Assembly: GCF_016806065.1 (NCBI RefSeq)
Contig: NZ_CP032405.1
Span: forward strand, 3,500,001-3,564,000
Reading direction: 5' to 3'
DNA length: 64,000 bases
Source of the DNA: Rhizobium rosettiformans
GTDB lineage: Bacteria > Pseudomonadota > Alphaproteobacteria > Rhizobiales > Rhizobiaceae
Shown: positions 54,534 through 64,000 of the stretch, piece after piece
Layout of the letters: each line of letters begins with the position of its first letter
Numbering within the stretch: the stretch's first letter is position 1
Position numbers and translations under genes: made by a program
The notes under the pieces: model-generated
Told to the model about the DNA's origin: nothing
Database searches by the model: none
What the model saw: only the letters and a program-made list of their open reading frames with translations

Positions 54534-56024
54534 CTAGTCAGGCTGGATATGGATGATCAGGTCTTCGGCCGTTAGCGTGCGACCGGCACGGAGCGCTGCC
54601 TGACCGTGCTGGTAGACAGCGGCACAGGCCGCCTCGAAAGCCGGCATCCCATTAGCCAGCCTCGCACCAATGATGCCGGCAAGCACGTCACCCGATCCTG
54701 CCGTTGCAAGGGTCGCGGGCGCCTTTTCCTCGACGGCTGCGCGCCCATCGGGCGCGGCAATCACGGTATCCGCTCCCTTGTAGATGACTATGCCGCCTAG
54801 TGCCCTCGCCGCCGCGAGTGCCTTTTCCACCTTGCCCAGGCTGCGGTCCGCTGCAATCTCCGGAAAAAGACGTGAAAACTCGCCCTCATGCGGCGTGACG
54901 ACCAGCCGCGGCTCATCGGAACCGAAGATGGCGTTCAACCGTTCGGCAGCACCCACAAAAGCAGTAATTCCGTCGGCATCGAGGACAAGCTTGCGTCCGG
55001 CCTCGCCGATCATCTCCGCAAACGCGCGGGCGCGCTGCCGATCACCGAAACCCGGGCCAAGCACGAACGTGGTGCGGCGCGTGTCGGCCAGCCATTCCGA
55101 CACATCGCCCGCATCGTCGATCGCGCTCAGCATGACCGCCGTCAGGTGGGCGGCATTGGTCGCGAGCGCCTCCGATGGCGACGCAAGCGTCACCAGTCCA
55201 GCTCCAGCCAGCAAAGCAGCCTGCGCAGAAAGGCGCCCTGCCCCCGTCGCCGTCTGCGGACCGGAAAACACCGTCACATGGCCACGGCGGTATTTGTGGT
55301 CATGCGCCGAACTGTGTCGAGCATGCCCTGTCCAGATCGCAGGACCGTTGATCCAGAGCGAACGAGCTTCAGCCCCGACGATCCTCCGGGGAATGCCGAT
55401 GTCGAAAACCTCGAGGCTCCCGCAATGAAGTCGCCCGGGCAGCAGCACATGACCGGGCTTCCTGGCCATGAAAGTCACGCTGTGACTTGCCTCGAAGGCT
55501 TCGCCCCTGATCTCACCCGTGGCCCCATCGATGCCGGAGGGAAGGTCAACGGCCAGCACGGGCAGTCCCGCCTTGCGGACCTTGCGGATGAGTGCCTGCA
55601 CGGTAGCAGGAAGATCACGCGCCAGTCCTGCACCGAACAGCGCATCGATGATCACCTCGCCAGCCTTAGGTTCGAACCGCTCGATCGCCATCACCGGAAG
55701 CGGACAAGCGGCTTGCGCGCGCGCGGCATCTCCCTTGAGCGCCGCCGTCTCCACCAGACTGTAGACGCAGACCTCGGCACCCGCCCGCGCCAGCGCCGAC
55801 GCCGCGACATATCCGTCGCCGCCATTGTTTCCCGGCCCGCACAGGATCACGAAACGAAGAGCCCCGGGAAAGTGGCGAAGTGCCGCTGCCGCGACCGCCT
55901 CACCCGCACGCAACATCAACCCGAAGCTATCGATCCCCGAGTTTGCGGCCGCCGCGTCGACGCGGGCCATGGCATCCGGTGGCAAGAGGATCTCGGGGTG
56001 GAGCTGGGTGCTGGGGCGGGTCAT
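54534..56024 (-). CDS. nnr: Bifunctional NAD(P)H-hydrate epimerase/ADP-dependent dehydratase
   Basis: Repairs hydrated NAD(P)H. Residues 1-215 are the YjeF_N epimerase (LCGPGNNGGDGYVAASALA, VDALFGAGLARDLP, VDLPSGIDGATGE). Residues about 235-490 are the ribokinase-like dehydratase (HKYRRGHVTVFSG, VVTPHEGEFSRLFP, LATAGSGDVLAGIIGARL with its catalytic Asp). 496 residues is the usual fused length. It is divergent from glnB, 351 bp away. Confidence 0.94.
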   Translation of the reverse strand: MTRPSTQLHPEILLPPDAMARVDAAAANSGIDSFGLMLRAGEAVAAAALRHFPGALRFVILCGPGNNGGDGYVAASALARAGAEVCVYSLVETAALKGDAARAQAACPLPVMAIERFEPKAGEVIIDALFGAGLARDLPATVQALIRKVRKAGLPVLAVDLPSGIDGATGEIRGEAFEASHSVTFMARKPGHVLLPGRLHCGSLEVFDIGIPRRIVGAEARSLWINGPAIWTGHARHSSAHDHKYRRGHVTVFSGPQTATGAGRLSAQAALLAGAGLVTLASPSEALATNAAHLTAVMLSAIDDAGDVSEWLADTRRTTFVLGPGFGDRQRARAFAEMIGEAGRKLVLDADGITAFVGAAERLNAIFGSDEPRLVVTPHEGEFSRLFPEIAADRSLGKVEKALAAARALGGIVIYKGADTVIAAPDGRAAVEEKAPATLATAGSGDVLAGIIGARLANGMPAFEAACAAVYQHGQAALRAGRTLTAEDLIIHIQPD

Positions 56025-56121
56025 GGGTCAAGGTTAGAGCACAATCCACGCCTTGCGCAACGCTGCACGATTTTAGGCAGAGAAGATTGATGTCTTTCTA
56101 TGCAAATGCCTATTTTGAAGG

Positions 56122-56145
56122 CTTGCGCATAACAAATTGCGCAAG
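56122..56145. promoter_or_regulatory. Dyad upstream of the glnB sigma-54 promoter, possible NtrC site
   Basis: CTTGCGCA and TGCGCAAG are exact inverted 8-bp arms around TAACAAAT, about 160-180 bp before the -24/-12 element, the range of NtrC enhancers. The half-site differs from the textbook TGCACC, so assignment is tentative. The rest of the 351-bp nnr-glnB gap shows only AT-rich tracts. Confidence 0.4.
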
Positions 56146-56210
56146 GAGGCCAGCGGCTTAGTGATTTCGCTGCGCCCGAAAAAAGATTGGCGAAAATCGA
56201 TATTTTGTAG

Positions 56211-56714
<504 letters not shown>

Positions 56715-56776
56715 TCGGACCCGACACCAAGGGAGGTTGGGTTTAAATCGTCAGCTCACGCGAGGAACATAAGAAT

Positions 56777-58186
56777 ATGACGACCGCAAACGATATCCTG
56801 AAACAGATCAAGGACAACGACATCAAGTTCGTCGACCTGCGCTTTACCGATCCGAAGGGCAAGCTGCAGCACGTCACGATGGACATTGCCTGCGTCGACG
56901 AAGACATGTTCGCCGATGGCGTCATGTTCGACGGTTCCTCGATTGCCGGCTGGAAGGCCATCAACGAGTCCGACATGGTGCTGATGCCGGATCCGGCAAC
57001 CGTCCACATGGACCCTTTCTTCGCACAGTCGACGATGGTCATCCTTTGCGACATCCTCGATCCGGTTTCGGGCGAAGCCTATAACCGTGACCCGCGCGGC
57101 ACCGCCAAGAAGGCCGAAGCCTATCTCAAGGCATCGGGCATCGGTGACACCGTGTTCGTCGGTCCGGAAGCCGAATTCTTCGTCTTCGACGACGTGAAGT
57201 ACAAGGCCGACCCGTACAACACCGGCTTCAAGCTCGATTCGACCGAACTCCCGTCGAACGACGACACCGAATATGAAACCGGCAACCTCGGCCACCGTCC
57301 GCGCGTCAAGGGCGGCTACTTCCCGGTTCCGCCGATCGACAGCCTGCAGGACATGCGCTCCGAAATGCTGACGGTCCTCGGCGAAATGGGCGTCGTCGTC
57401 GAAAAGCACCACCACGAAGTGGCAGCTGCTCAGCACGAACTCGGCATCAAGTTCGACACCCTGGTGCGCAACGCCGACAAGATGCAGATCTACAAGTATG
57501 TCGTGCACCAGGTCGCCAATGCCTATGGTAAGACCGCGACCTTCATGCCGAAGCCGATCTTCGGCGACAACGGCTCGGGCATGCACGTGCACCAGTCGAT
57601 CTGGAAGGACGGCAAGCCGACCTTCGCCGGCGACGAATATGCCGGCCTGTCCGAGAGCTGCCTCTACTACATCGGCGGCATCATCAAGCATGCCAAGGCA
57701 CTCAATGCCTTCACCAATCCGTCGACCAACTCCTACAAGCGTCTGGTCCCGGGTTACGAAGCTCCGGTCCTGCTGGCCTATTCGGCCCGCAACCGCTCAG
57801 CGTCCTGCCGTATTCCCTTCGGCACCAACCCGAAGGCCAAGCGCGTCGAAGTCCGCTTCCCGGATCCGATGGCGAACCCCTACCTCGCCTTCGCTGCCAT
57901 GCTGATGGCCGGCCTCGACGGCATCAAGAACAAGATCCATCCGGGCAAGGCCATGGACAAGGATCTCTACGACCTGCCGCCGAAGGAGCTGAAGAAGATC
58001 CCGACGGTCTGCGCCAGCTTGCGTGAAGCGCTTGAAAGCCTCGACAAGGATCGTAAGTTCCTGACCGCCGGCGGCGTGTTCGACGACGATCAGATCGATT
58101 CCTTCATCGAATTGAAGATGCAGGAAGTCATGCGCTTTGAAATGACCCCGCATCCGGTCGAATACGACATGTACTACTCGGCCTGA
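56777..58186 (+). CDS. glnA: Glutamine synthetase type I
   Basis: Dodecameric GSI making glutamine from glutamate and ammonia. The 469-residue protein has [23 protein letters not shown] (metal ligands), [12 protein letters not shown] and [10 protein letters not shown]. The adenylylation Tyr is Y398 in [14 protein letters not shown], so control by GlnE is expected. Transcribed from the glnB promoter; a strong terminator follows. Confidence 0.97.
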   Translation: MTTANDILKQIKDNDIKFVDLRFTDPKGKLQHVTMDIACVDEDMFADGVMFDGSSIAGWKAINESDMVLMPDPATVHMDPFFAQSTMVILCDILDPVSGEAYNRDPRGTAKKAEAYLKASGIGDTVFVGPEAEFFVFDDVKYKADPYNTGFKLDSTELPSNDDTEYETGNLGHRPRVKGGYFPVPPIDSLQDMRSEMLTVLGEMGVVVEKHHHEVAAAQHELGIKFDTLVRNADKMQIYKYVVHQVANAYGKTATFMPKPIFGDNGSGMHVHQSIWKDGKPTFAGDEYAGLSESCLYYIGGIIKHAKALNAFTNPSTNSYKRLVPGYEAPVLLAYSARNRSASCRIPFGTNPKAKRVEVRFPDPMANPYLAFAAMLMAGLDGIKNKIHPGKAMDKDLYDLPPKELKKIPTVCASLREALESLDKDRKFLTAGGVFDDDQIDSFIELKMQEVMRFEMTPHPVEYDMYYSA

Positions 58187-58210
58187 TCATCAGGTTTTGC
58201 CGACCAGAAG

Positions 58211-58239
58211 CGCCGGCGGAGAGATCCGCCGGCGTTTTT
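58211..58239 (+). terminator. Rho-independent terminator after glnA
   Basis: CGCCGGCGGA and TCCGCCGGCG form a perfect 10-bp stem with loop GAGA, followed by TTTTT, 24 bp after glnA. Confidence 0.93.
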
Positions 58240-58338
58240 CGTTTGTCTCGGTACCATTTCGAAGAAATGCCGCTTTCGCCCAGGATGGCCGCACGTTAGC
58301 ACTTGGACAGTCCTTTCCCTCCGCCGATAGCGATCCCC

Positions 58339-59259
58339 ATGCCCGCTCCACACCAGACCACCGATCCGCGCCTTTACGACTGGCTGCTGTTCTTGCTGGC
58401 GCCCTTGTTCTTTTCCTCGAACCTGATCTTCGGTCGAGGGATATCAGGCGAGGTCGGGCCATTCACGACTGCGCTGTTGCGGTGGGTCGGAGCCGCGCTC
58501 CTGATGTCGCCCTTCATCTGGCGCGAGCGCCAGGCCTGCCTTGCCTTCGTCCGGCAACACACCGCCCTCTGGCTGACGCTTGGCATTCTCGGCATGGGCA
58601 TTTGCGGCGGCGTGGTCTACTGGGCGCTGACCCTCACCACCGCATCGAACGCAACACTGATCTACACGACCTCGTCGCTCTTCATCATCCTGTTCCAGTG
58701 GCTGTTTCAGAAGCGCGCCATCACCGGTCGCGAACTTCTCGGCATGATCATCGCTTTCGGCGGCGTCGTCGCAATCGTCCTGAAGGGGCATCCCGAAGCG
58801 CTTCTTGAACTCACCTTCAACATCGGTGATCTCGCAATTCTCGTGGCTGCAATTGCCTTTGCCGCCTACTCCCTCTTGCTGCGGCGCCCTTCCGTCCGCG
58901 CGATGCCGCCGCTGCCTCTGTTCGCCTTGCTGGCTTTGTCGGGCGCGGTCGTTCTCATCCCGCCGGGACTGATCGAAATGGCCTCGGGAGCCCCCCTGCC
59001 CGACACCTGGATGGAGTTCGCCAAGCTTGCCGGGATCGTCCTCTTTGCGTCCCTTGCCGCCTTCTACTGCTTCCAGCACGCCGTCCAGGTCTTCGGGCCC
59101 GGGATCGCCGGAATGACCCTCTACCTCATGCCGCCGATGTCGATCCTGATGGCGGTCGTCTTCCTCGGCGAACGTTTCGAGCACTATCACGCCATCGGCA
59201 TAGTTCTGGTCACCGGCGGGCTCGTCCTTGCAACAGCACCGGGCCGAAAAACGGCCTAG
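58339..59259 (+). CDS. EamA/DMT family transporter
   Basis: 306-residue inner membrane protein with about ten helices in two EamA repeats (FSSNLIFGRGISGEVGPFTTALLRWV and the second from about residue 160). TTASNATLIYTTSSLFIILFQWLF and GPGIAGMTLYLMPPMSILMAVVFLGE are typical of drug/metabolite transporters. ATG 58339 is preferred to the upstream TTG 58303. The substrate is unknown. Confidence 0.87.
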   Translation: MPAPHQTTDPRLYDWLLFLLAPLFFSSNLIFGRGISGEVGPFTTALLRWVGAALLMSPFIWRERQACLAFVRQHTALWLTLGILGMGICGGVVYWALTLTTASNATLIYTTSSLFIILFQWLFQKRAITGRELLGMIIAFGGVVAIVLKGHPEALLELTFNIGDLAILVAAIAFAAYSLLLRRPSVRAMPPLPLFALLALSGAVVLIPPGLIEMASGAPLPDTWMEFAKLAGIVLFASLAAFYCFQHAVQVFGPGIAGMTLYLMPPMSILMAVVFLGERFEHYHAIGIVLVTGGLVLATAPGRKTA

Positions 59260-59293
59260 GTCTGGCAGTTGGCCACACTGTCACACACCATCC

Positions 59294-59322
59294 CTTGATT
59301 TTGCCGGGCTTTCTTCCCAAAT
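59294..59322 (+). promoter_or_regulatory. RpoH-like (heat shock) promoter of hspQ
   Basis: CTTGAT and CCAAAT are 17 bp apart, near the rhizobial RpoH pattern CTTGAA-N17-CCANAT. A start near 59329 would leave about 18 nt of leader. Heat-shock control would suit HspQ; this is inferred. Confidence 0.4.
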
Positions 59323-59346
59323 ATGACAGGGAAAGGAAGTCAAACC

Positions 59347-59676
59347 ATGAAACAACGAAGCGCTAAATTTGGTATCGGGGACGTCGTACGGCACAAGTAC
59401 TTTCCGTTCCGCGGCGTGATCTTCGATGTTGATCCGGAGTTTGCCAATTCCGAGGAGTGGTGGAATGCAATCCCCGCCGAGGTCCGGCCCCACAAGGACC
59501 AGCCCTTCTACCATCTGCTCGCGGAGAATTCCGAAACGGAATACGTCGCTTATGTCTCCGAGCAGAATTTGGAGCGGGATCAGAGCCAGGAGCCCCTGCG
59601 TAATCCGCAGATCCAGCAGATCTTCGAACCGCAGCAGACGGGCCGCTATAAGCCGAAGATGAACTTCGCCCACTAA
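59347..59676 (+). CDS. hspQ: Heat shock protein HspQ
   Basis: 109-residue protein of the HspQ/YccV hemimethylated DNA-binding family. It starts MKQRSAKFGIGDVVRHKYFP and shows FRGVIFDVDPEF, WWNAIP and PFYHLLAEN. In enterobacteria HspQ is a Lon-related adaptor and a DnaA-stability factor. GGAAAGGAAG precedes ATG 59347; an ATG at 59323 is less likely. The tail is Gln/Pro-rich. Confidence 0.9.
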   Translation: MKQRSAKFGIGDVVRHKYFPFRGVIFDVDPEFANSEEWWNAIPAEVRPHKDQPFYHLLAENSETEYVAYVSEQNLERDQSQEPLRNPQIQQIFEPQQTGRYKPKMNFAH

Positions 59677-59697
59677 GCCACCTGATACCTCAATGCA

Positions 59698-59729
59698 AAG
59701 AAGCCCGCGTCTGATGACGCGGGCTTCTT
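59698..59729. terminator. Bidirectional terminator between hspQ and the IalB-like gene
   Basis: AAGAAGCCCGCGTC and GACGCGGGCTTCTT form a perfect 14-bp stem with loop TGAT. It separates two convergent genes. Confidence 0.88.
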
Positions 59730-59754
59730 GTATCTAGAGCTGATCGCGGGGGGA

Positions 59755-60387
59755 TCAGTTGCCCTGCTTGGCAGCGTTCTGGGCGTCGGTGATCGCCTTG
59801 TTACGCTCTTCCTGCTTCTTCTGCATGGCTTCCTGCAGCATGCGCTGGCGCTCTTCGGCCTGCGACTGCGACATAGCCTCGCCATCGAAGGCGCCGGTGA
59901 AGCCGGTCAGCGGGATCTTGATCGGGTTCGGCGCGCGGCGGAAGTTGATCGAGGTAAAGACGACCTCGTTACCCTTCTTCAGGCTAGCAATGATCGCGTC
60001 CGTCAGCGGGATTTCAGCGGTGCAGCGGTCCGGCAGGCAGACGGCGTAGTCGAGCTTGGTGCCCTTAGCGCCATCGATCTGCATCATCACGCCCGGCGGG
60101 ATGAGGCGGGCCGAGGGAACCGTGACCTGTAGCAGCTTGCGGTTGACCTTGCCTTCGACCGTGATCAGGCCGACCGCGGTGATCAGCTGACCGTTTGCGG
60201 CGACGAGCTGGTTCTGGACGACGCAGACGTCGGACTCTTCCTGCTTGGCGCAGGTCTTGAACCACTTCGCCTCGGAAGGCGCGGCGGCTTCCTGTGCCTG
60301 GGCGACGACCGGCATGGCGGTTGCCGCGAAGGACAGTGCGATTGCAGACACAGCCGTCCGCGTTGCGTTGCTAAGTTTGAACATCAT
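59755..60387 (-). CDS. Invasion-associated locus B (IalB) family protein
   Basis: 210-residue exported protein. A signal peptide runs from MMFKLSNATRTAVSAIALSF to AQAQE. The IalB domain shows WFKTCAKQEESDVCVVQNQ, MMQIDGAKGTKLDYAVCLPDRC and VVFTSINF, with four Cys likely forming disulfides. A Gln/Glu/Lys-rich helical tail follows (about residues 180-210). First studied in Bartonella, the family is common in non-pathogenic rhizobia, so no virulence role is implied. AGGAG precedes the start; the frame to 60582 is non-coding upstream. Confidence 0.88.
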   Translation of the reverse strand: MMFKLSNATRTAVSAIALSFAATAMPVVAQAQEAAAPSEAKWFKTCAKQEESDVCVVQNQLVAANGQLITAVGLITVEGKVNRKLLQVTVPSARLIPPGVMMQIDGAKGTKLDYAVCLPDRCTAEIPLTDAIIASLKKGNEVVFTSINFRRAPNPIKIPLTGFTGAFDGEAMSQSQAEERQRMLQEAMQKKQEERNKAITDAQNAAKQGN

Positions 60388-60659
60388 ACGTATTCCGTCT
60401 CCTGAAAACCCCTGTCGCGCGGACTTTTTTGCCGCGTCATTCACCGGTCTTGTCAGCCCCCACCTGTGGTTCAAATGAGGCAAATACATGACCCTGCGAT
60501 CTGGCTCACCTGTTACATCGCGGCGGCCAGAATATCCAGCGTTTCTTTGACGCCGGATCGACTCACATCTCCTCATTCTCACCCGCTTGTGTTGGTTTTA
60601 TGGTGAGTGTGCTAGCGTCCCGGCACATTCGAGATTCTAATTCGAGGAGGATCGTCGCC

Positions 60660-62465
60660 TTGCGCCGTCTCTTGTTTACTCTGCTTCTGCTGCCCTTCGC
60701 CTCTGTCGCTGCGGCAGAACCCATGCACGGCATTGCCATGCATGGAGAGCCTGCCCTCTCCGCAGACTACACGCATTTTCCCTACGTGAATCCGGAGGTG
60801 AAAAAGGGTGGCAAGGTCAATTACGGCGTGGTCGGCACCTATGATGCGCTGAACCCCTTTGTCCTTAAGGGCATGCGCACGACGGCGCGCGGCGTCTGGG
60901 ATCCGGAATTCGGCAATTTGCTCTACGAACCGCTGATGACCCGGTCTGCCGACGAGCCCTTCACCCTCTATGCCCTGCTGGCCGAAACCGTCGAATGGGA
61001 TGCCGACCGCACCTATGTGCAGTTCAATCTCAACCCCAAAGCGCGCTGGCATGACGGCAAGCCGGTCACTCCCGAAGATGTGATCTTCACCTTCGAACTC
61101 TTGCGCGACAAGGGACGCCCGCCCTTCAACGGCCGGCTCAACGCGGTCGCCAGCATGGAGAAGGTCGGCGAGCACGGCATCAAGTTCACCTTCAACGAGA
61201 AGGCAAACCGCGAGACACCGCTGATCTTCGCCAACTCGACCCCGATCTTGCCGAAACACGCGATCGATCCCGAAACCTTCGATCAGGGCGGACTCGCCAT
61301 CCCGATCGGTTCGGGCCCCTACAGGATCAAGGAGCTGAAGCCCGGCGAGAAGGTCACCTGGGCACGCGACCCCGACTACTGGGGCAAGGACATTCCTTCA
61401 AAGGTCGGCTTCGACAACTACGACGAAATCAGCGTCACCTATTTCCTCCAGGAGGCAACGCTGTTCGAAGCCTTCAAGAAAGGCGAGATCGACATCTATC
61501 CGGATGGCGATTCGAACCATTGGCAGCGGGCCTATAATTTCCCGGCTGCGCAGAATGGCGATGTAGTGAAGGAAGCCTTCAAGCCTGGGCTCCCCTCCGG
61601 CATGCTGGGATTCGTCTTCAACACCCGCCGCCCGATCTTTGCGGACGTCAAGGTGCGCGAGGCAATCAGCACCGCCTTCGACTTCGAAGCAATGAACAAG
61701 ACCCTTTTCGGCAACGCCTTCACCCGCACGCAAAGCTACTGGCAAAATTCGGCACTCGGCGCCTTCGGCAATGCCGCAGACGAGAGGGAGCTGGCGCTGC
61801 TCGGGTCTGCGAAAGAGAAACTGTCGCCGGAGATCCTCGCTGGCACCTACAGCCAATCGGCCACGGACGGATCCGGCGGTGATCGCAAGGCGCTCGGCAC
61901 GGCCGTCAGGCTCTTCCAGGAAGCGGGCTACAAGATCCAGGGCGGCAAGATGATCGATGCCGCCGGCAAGCCGCTCGCCTTCGAGGTGATGACCCAGAAC
62001 GAAGGTCAGGAGAAGATGGCCATCGCGTTTCAGCGGACGCTGAAAATGATCGGCATCGACATGGCGATCCGCACCGTCGATGACGCGCAGTATCAGGCGC
62101 GCTCCAACAGCTTCGACTATGACATGATCATCAAGGCTTACACCTCGTCGCTCTCGCCCGGCGCCGAGCAGGTCAATCGTTGGGCATCCGAAGCGAAAGA
62201 TGCCCAGGGCAGCTTCAACTATGCTGGCGTGGCCGACCCCGACATCGACCGCATGATCGAGGCATTGCTGCAGGCCCGCGACCCGGCCGATTTCCAGGCA
62301 GCCGTGCGCGCTTATGACCGGCTCCTGGTTGCCGGACACTACCTCGTGCCTCTCTATCACATCGGCGAGCAATGGGTCGCCCGCTGGAAGCATATCGGAC
62401 GGCCCGATGCAGCCCCGCTCTATGGCTACCAGCGCTCCACATGGTTCGACGCACGGATGCAATAA
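60660..62465 (+). CDS. Extracellular solute-binding protein family 5 (YejA-like)
   Basis: 601-residue periplasmic binding protein of a peptide/nickel-type ABC importer. The signal peptide is LRRLLFTLLLLPFASVAAAE. Conserved blocks are HGIAMHGEPALSADYTHFPYVNP, VNYGVVGTYDALNPFVLKG, DVIFTFELLRDKG and GLPSGMLGFVFNTRRPIFAD. These match the YejA branch (microcin C/oligopeptide). TTG 60660 is chosen because AGGAGG lies 10 nt upstream; the ATG at 60600 would bury the signal peptide. No transporter subunits are adjacent. Confidence 0.87.
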   Translation: MRRLLFTLLLLPFASVAAAEPMHGIAMHGEPALSADYTHFPYVNPEVKKGGKVNYGVVGTYDALNPFVLKGMRTTARGVWDPEFGNLLYEPLMTRSADEPFTLYALLAETVEWDADRTYVQFNLNPKARWHDGKPVTPEDVIFTFELLRDKGRPPFNGRLNAVASMEKVGEHGIKFTFNEKANRETPLIFANSTPILPKHAIDPETFDQGGLAIPIGSGPYRIKELKPGEKVTWARDPDYWGKDIPSKVGFDNYDEISVTYFLQEATLFEAFKKGEIDIYPDGDSNHWQRAYNFPAAQNGDVVKEAFKPGLPSGMLGFVFNTRRPIFADVKVREAISTAFDFEAMNKTLFGNAFTRTQSYWQNSALGAFGNAADERELALLGSAKEKLSPEILAGTYSQSATDGSGGDRKALGTAVRLFQEAGYKIQGGKMIDAAGKPLAFEVMTQNEGQEKMAIAFQRTLKMIGIDMAIRTVDDAQYQARSNSFDYDMIIKAYTSSLSPGAEQVNRWASEAKDAQGSFNYAGVADPDIDRMIEALLQARDPADFQAAVRAYDRLLVAGHYLVPLYHIGEQWVARWKHIGRPDAAPLYGYQRSTWFDARMQ

Positions 62466-62493
62466 CCCCCAAGCGTTTGACGCTGTGTTTCCG

Positions 62494-62520
62494 GGCCGGA
62501 GCTTGTCTCCGGCCTGCTTT
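62494..62520 (+). terminator. Terminator after the YejA-like gene
   Basis: GGCCGGAG and CTCCGGCC form an 8-bp stem around CTTGT, followed by TGCTTTGCTTT. Confidence 0.75.
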
Positions 62521-62563
62521 GCTTTAAGGACGATCGACACGAATGCCAGAAAAGGATGACACC

Positions 62564-63235
62564 ATGGACCGCATCACCATCGACCTCGTATCCGACGTGG
62601 TCTGCCCCTGGTGTTATCTTGGCAAGGCGCGGCTTGAGCTTGCGATCGCCGAAGTGCAGGACGAAGTCAGCGTCGACATCAACTGGCGGCCCTACCAGCT
62701 CAACCCCGACTATCCGCCTGAAGGCGTCGACCAGCAGGTCGAACTGGCGAAGAAGCTCGGCGGCAAGGACAAAATGGATCAGGCGCATGCGCATCTGAAG
62801 TCGCTCGGTGCCGAGGTCGGCATCGCCTTCGATTTCGATGCGATCAAGGTCGGTCCGAACACGCTTGATGCCCACCGACTGATCCACTGGGCCGGCCAGG
62901 AAAGCCGGGAGACGCAGACCCGCGTGGTCGACCTGCTGTTCAAGACGAATTTCGAACAGGGCCGCAATATCGGCGATACCGCCGTGCTGCTCGACATCGC
63001 GACCGACGCCGGACTGTCGCGGCCGGTGATCGAATCGCTGCTGTCAGGCGATGCCGACGTCAACCATGTGCTGTCCGAGGTCGAAGCCGCCAAGCAGATG
63101 GGCGTGAACGGCGTGCCCTTCTTCATCTTCGACCAGCAATATGCGGTCAGCGGTGCCCAGCCGCCGGCGGAACTTGCCAATGCCCTGCGTGAAATCGCCA
63201 AGGCGAAGGCCGAGGCGCTGCGCAATCTGAATTGA
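62564..63235 (+). CDS. DsbA-family oxidoreductase (FrnE-like)
   Basis: 223-residue thioredoxin-fold protein with an all-helical insert. The active site is CPWC in VSDVVCPWCYLGKARLE. The cis-Pro lies in GVNGVPFFIFDQQYAVSGAQP. No signal peptide is seen, so it acts in the cytoplasm. FrnE and 2-hydroxychromene-2-carboxylate isomerases share this plan, but CPWC favours a disulfide oxidoreductase. AAGGA lies 8 nt before ATG 62564, preferred over 62543. Confidence 0.88.
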   Translation: MDRITIDLVSDVVCPWCYLGKARLELAIAEVQDEVSVDINWRPYQLNPDYPPEGVDQQVELAKKLGGKDKMDQAHAHLKSLGAEVGIAFDFDAIKVGPNTLDAHRLIHWAGQESRETQTRVVDLLFKTNFEQGRNIGDTAVLLDIATDAGLSRPVIESLLSGDADVNHVLSEVEAAKQMGVNGVPFFIFDQQYAVSGAQPPAELANALREIAKAKAEALRNLN

Positions 63236-63292
63236 CGGTTGTAACGAACACTCGTATCCCGGTGAGGTAACCTCCTCCCCGGGATCATCACC

Positions 63293-64000
63293 TTGTCCGC
63301 CGACACCACTTTCAAAGGCGTCATCTTCGCCTTCATCTGCTTTGCCGCCTATTCCTTCAGTGATGCTGCCGTGAAAATGGTGGAAGGCCGCGTGCCCGCC
63401 TTCGAAGCCGGCTTCATCGGCAGCCTCTTCGGCTTCTTGGCAATCCCCTTCCTGATGAAACGCGGCGACCGCTATACGGATCTGGTGCGCAGCACCAACT
63501 GGCCGCTCTGGGGCCTGCGTTTCGTCTGTTCTGCCGTGGGCACGGTCGGCAGCATCATTGCCTTTACCCAGCTCTCCATGGCCGAGGCCTTCTGCCTGAT
63601 CTTCTTGCTGCCGAGCTTTGCCACCATCATGTCGGTGATCTTCCTCAAGGAAGAGGTGGGCATGAAGCGCTGGGCAGCCGTCCTGATCGGCTTCCTCGGC
63701 GTGCTGGTGGTCTTGCGTCCGGGCTTTCGCGATTTGGAAATCGGGCACCTCGCAGCACTGATCTCAGGCTTTGCCGGCGCCGTCACGATCATCATCTTCC
63801 GCGCCATGGGCCCGCAGGAGAAGAACATCTCGCTTTACGGTGCGGGTCTGCTCGGCAGCGTCATCATCTGCGCGGCCTTCTCTCTACCGGACTTCCAGGC
63901 ACCCGACCGTTATGACCTGATGCTGCTTGCCGCCTTCGGCCTGCTCGCAGCCGTCGGTAACATCTTCATGATGCTGGCGTCGTTTTATGCCCCCGCCCCG
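63293..64000 (+). CDS. EamA/DMT family transporter (3' end cut by window)
   Basis: The frame is open from TTG 63293 to the window edge (236 codons). It begins LSADTTFKGVIFAFICFAAY and contains AFCLIFLLPSFATIMSVIFL and LIGFLGVLVVLRPGF, the first EamA repeat of a drug/metabolite transporter, then part of the second. No other start and no clear ribosome site was found. It is distinct from the DMT gene at 58.3 kb. The substrate is unknown. Confidence 0.82.
   Translation, partial: MSADTTFKGVIFAFICFAAYSFSDAAVKMVEGRVPAFEAGFIGSLFGFLAIPFLMKRGDRYTDLVRSTNWPLWGLRFVCSAVGTVGSIIAFTQLSMAEAFCLIFLLPSFATIMSVIFLKEEVGMKRWAAVLIGFLGVLVVLRPGFRDLEIGHLAALISGFAGAVTIIIFRAMGPQEKNISLYGAGLLGSVIICAAFSLPDFQAPDRYDLMLLAAFGLLAAVGNIFMMLASFYAPAP

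Overview
The window reads as a piece of chromosome from an alphaproteobacterium of the Rhizobiaceae (Rhizobium/Agrobacterium group). The basis is gene order (ntrC-ntrY-ntrX-trkA-dat-hfq-hflX; cysG-DUF2849-cysI-DUF934-fpr; gyrA/coaD-ppiA-ppiB-queA-tgt; glnB-glnA), high GC, a GTTC-N7-GTTC LexA box and the protein sequences themselves. No insertion sequence, prophage, CRISPR array or rRNA gene was seen. Almost everything is core chromosome, with short accessory insertions.

Layout. 1-7.2 kb: nitrogen two-component genes ntrC (5' cut by the window edge), ntrY, ntrX, then trkA and a D-amino-acid transaminase. 7.3-9.0 kb: hfq and hflX. 9.0-11.4 kb: the most unusual part, a bchE-bchJ pair for bacteriochlorophyll synthesis, preceded by an FNR-type box and a TGT-N12-ACA (PpsR/CrtJ-type) palindrome. 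11.4-14.1 kb (minus strand): FAD monooxygenase, mazG, a deaminase. 14.3-19.3 kb: sulfite reduction cluster and fpr. 19.3-23.6 kb (minus): a betaine unit, with betaine-homocysteine methyltransferase behind its own palindromic operator and a proXWV-type ABC transporter. 23.6-27.1 kb: a loose stretch with a candidate small RNA, cobQ, three very small genes and tRNA-Ser(UGA). 27.1-34.6 kb: rlpA-like, a PBP5-like protein, tmk-holB, metG-tatD-MBL hydrolase. 34.8-38.1 kb (minus): a metallophosphoesterase and a GH3 beta-glucosidase with a PA14 insert. 38.4-42.8 kb: DUF4864 protein, then tgt, queA, ppiB, ppiA, coaD. 43.0-43.6 kb: three tiny membrane-protein genes. 43.8-56.0 kb: gyrA, marC-like, ssb/uvrA with a shared LexA box, a small two-gene unit, DUF72, a Na/Pi cotransporter-like protein and the NAD(P)HX repair enzyme. 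56.3-58.2 kb: glnB-glnA behind a sigma-54 promoter. 58.3 kb to the end: DMT transporter, hspQ, IalB-like protein, peptide-type binding protein, DsbA-like protein and a second DMT transporter cut by the window edge.

How it fits together. NtrC, NtrY/NtrX, GlnB and GlnA belong to one nitrogen circuit, and the sigma-54 promoter before glnB is where NtrC would act. CysG makes the siroheme that CysI needs, and Fpr is a plausible electron source. ProXWV imports a betaine that Bmt can use to remethylate homocysteine. The bchE-bchJ pair with its two redox/light-type operators suggests that this strain is an aerobic anoxygenic phototroph, which is uncommon in Rhizobiaceae. The remaining photosynthesis genes are not in this window.
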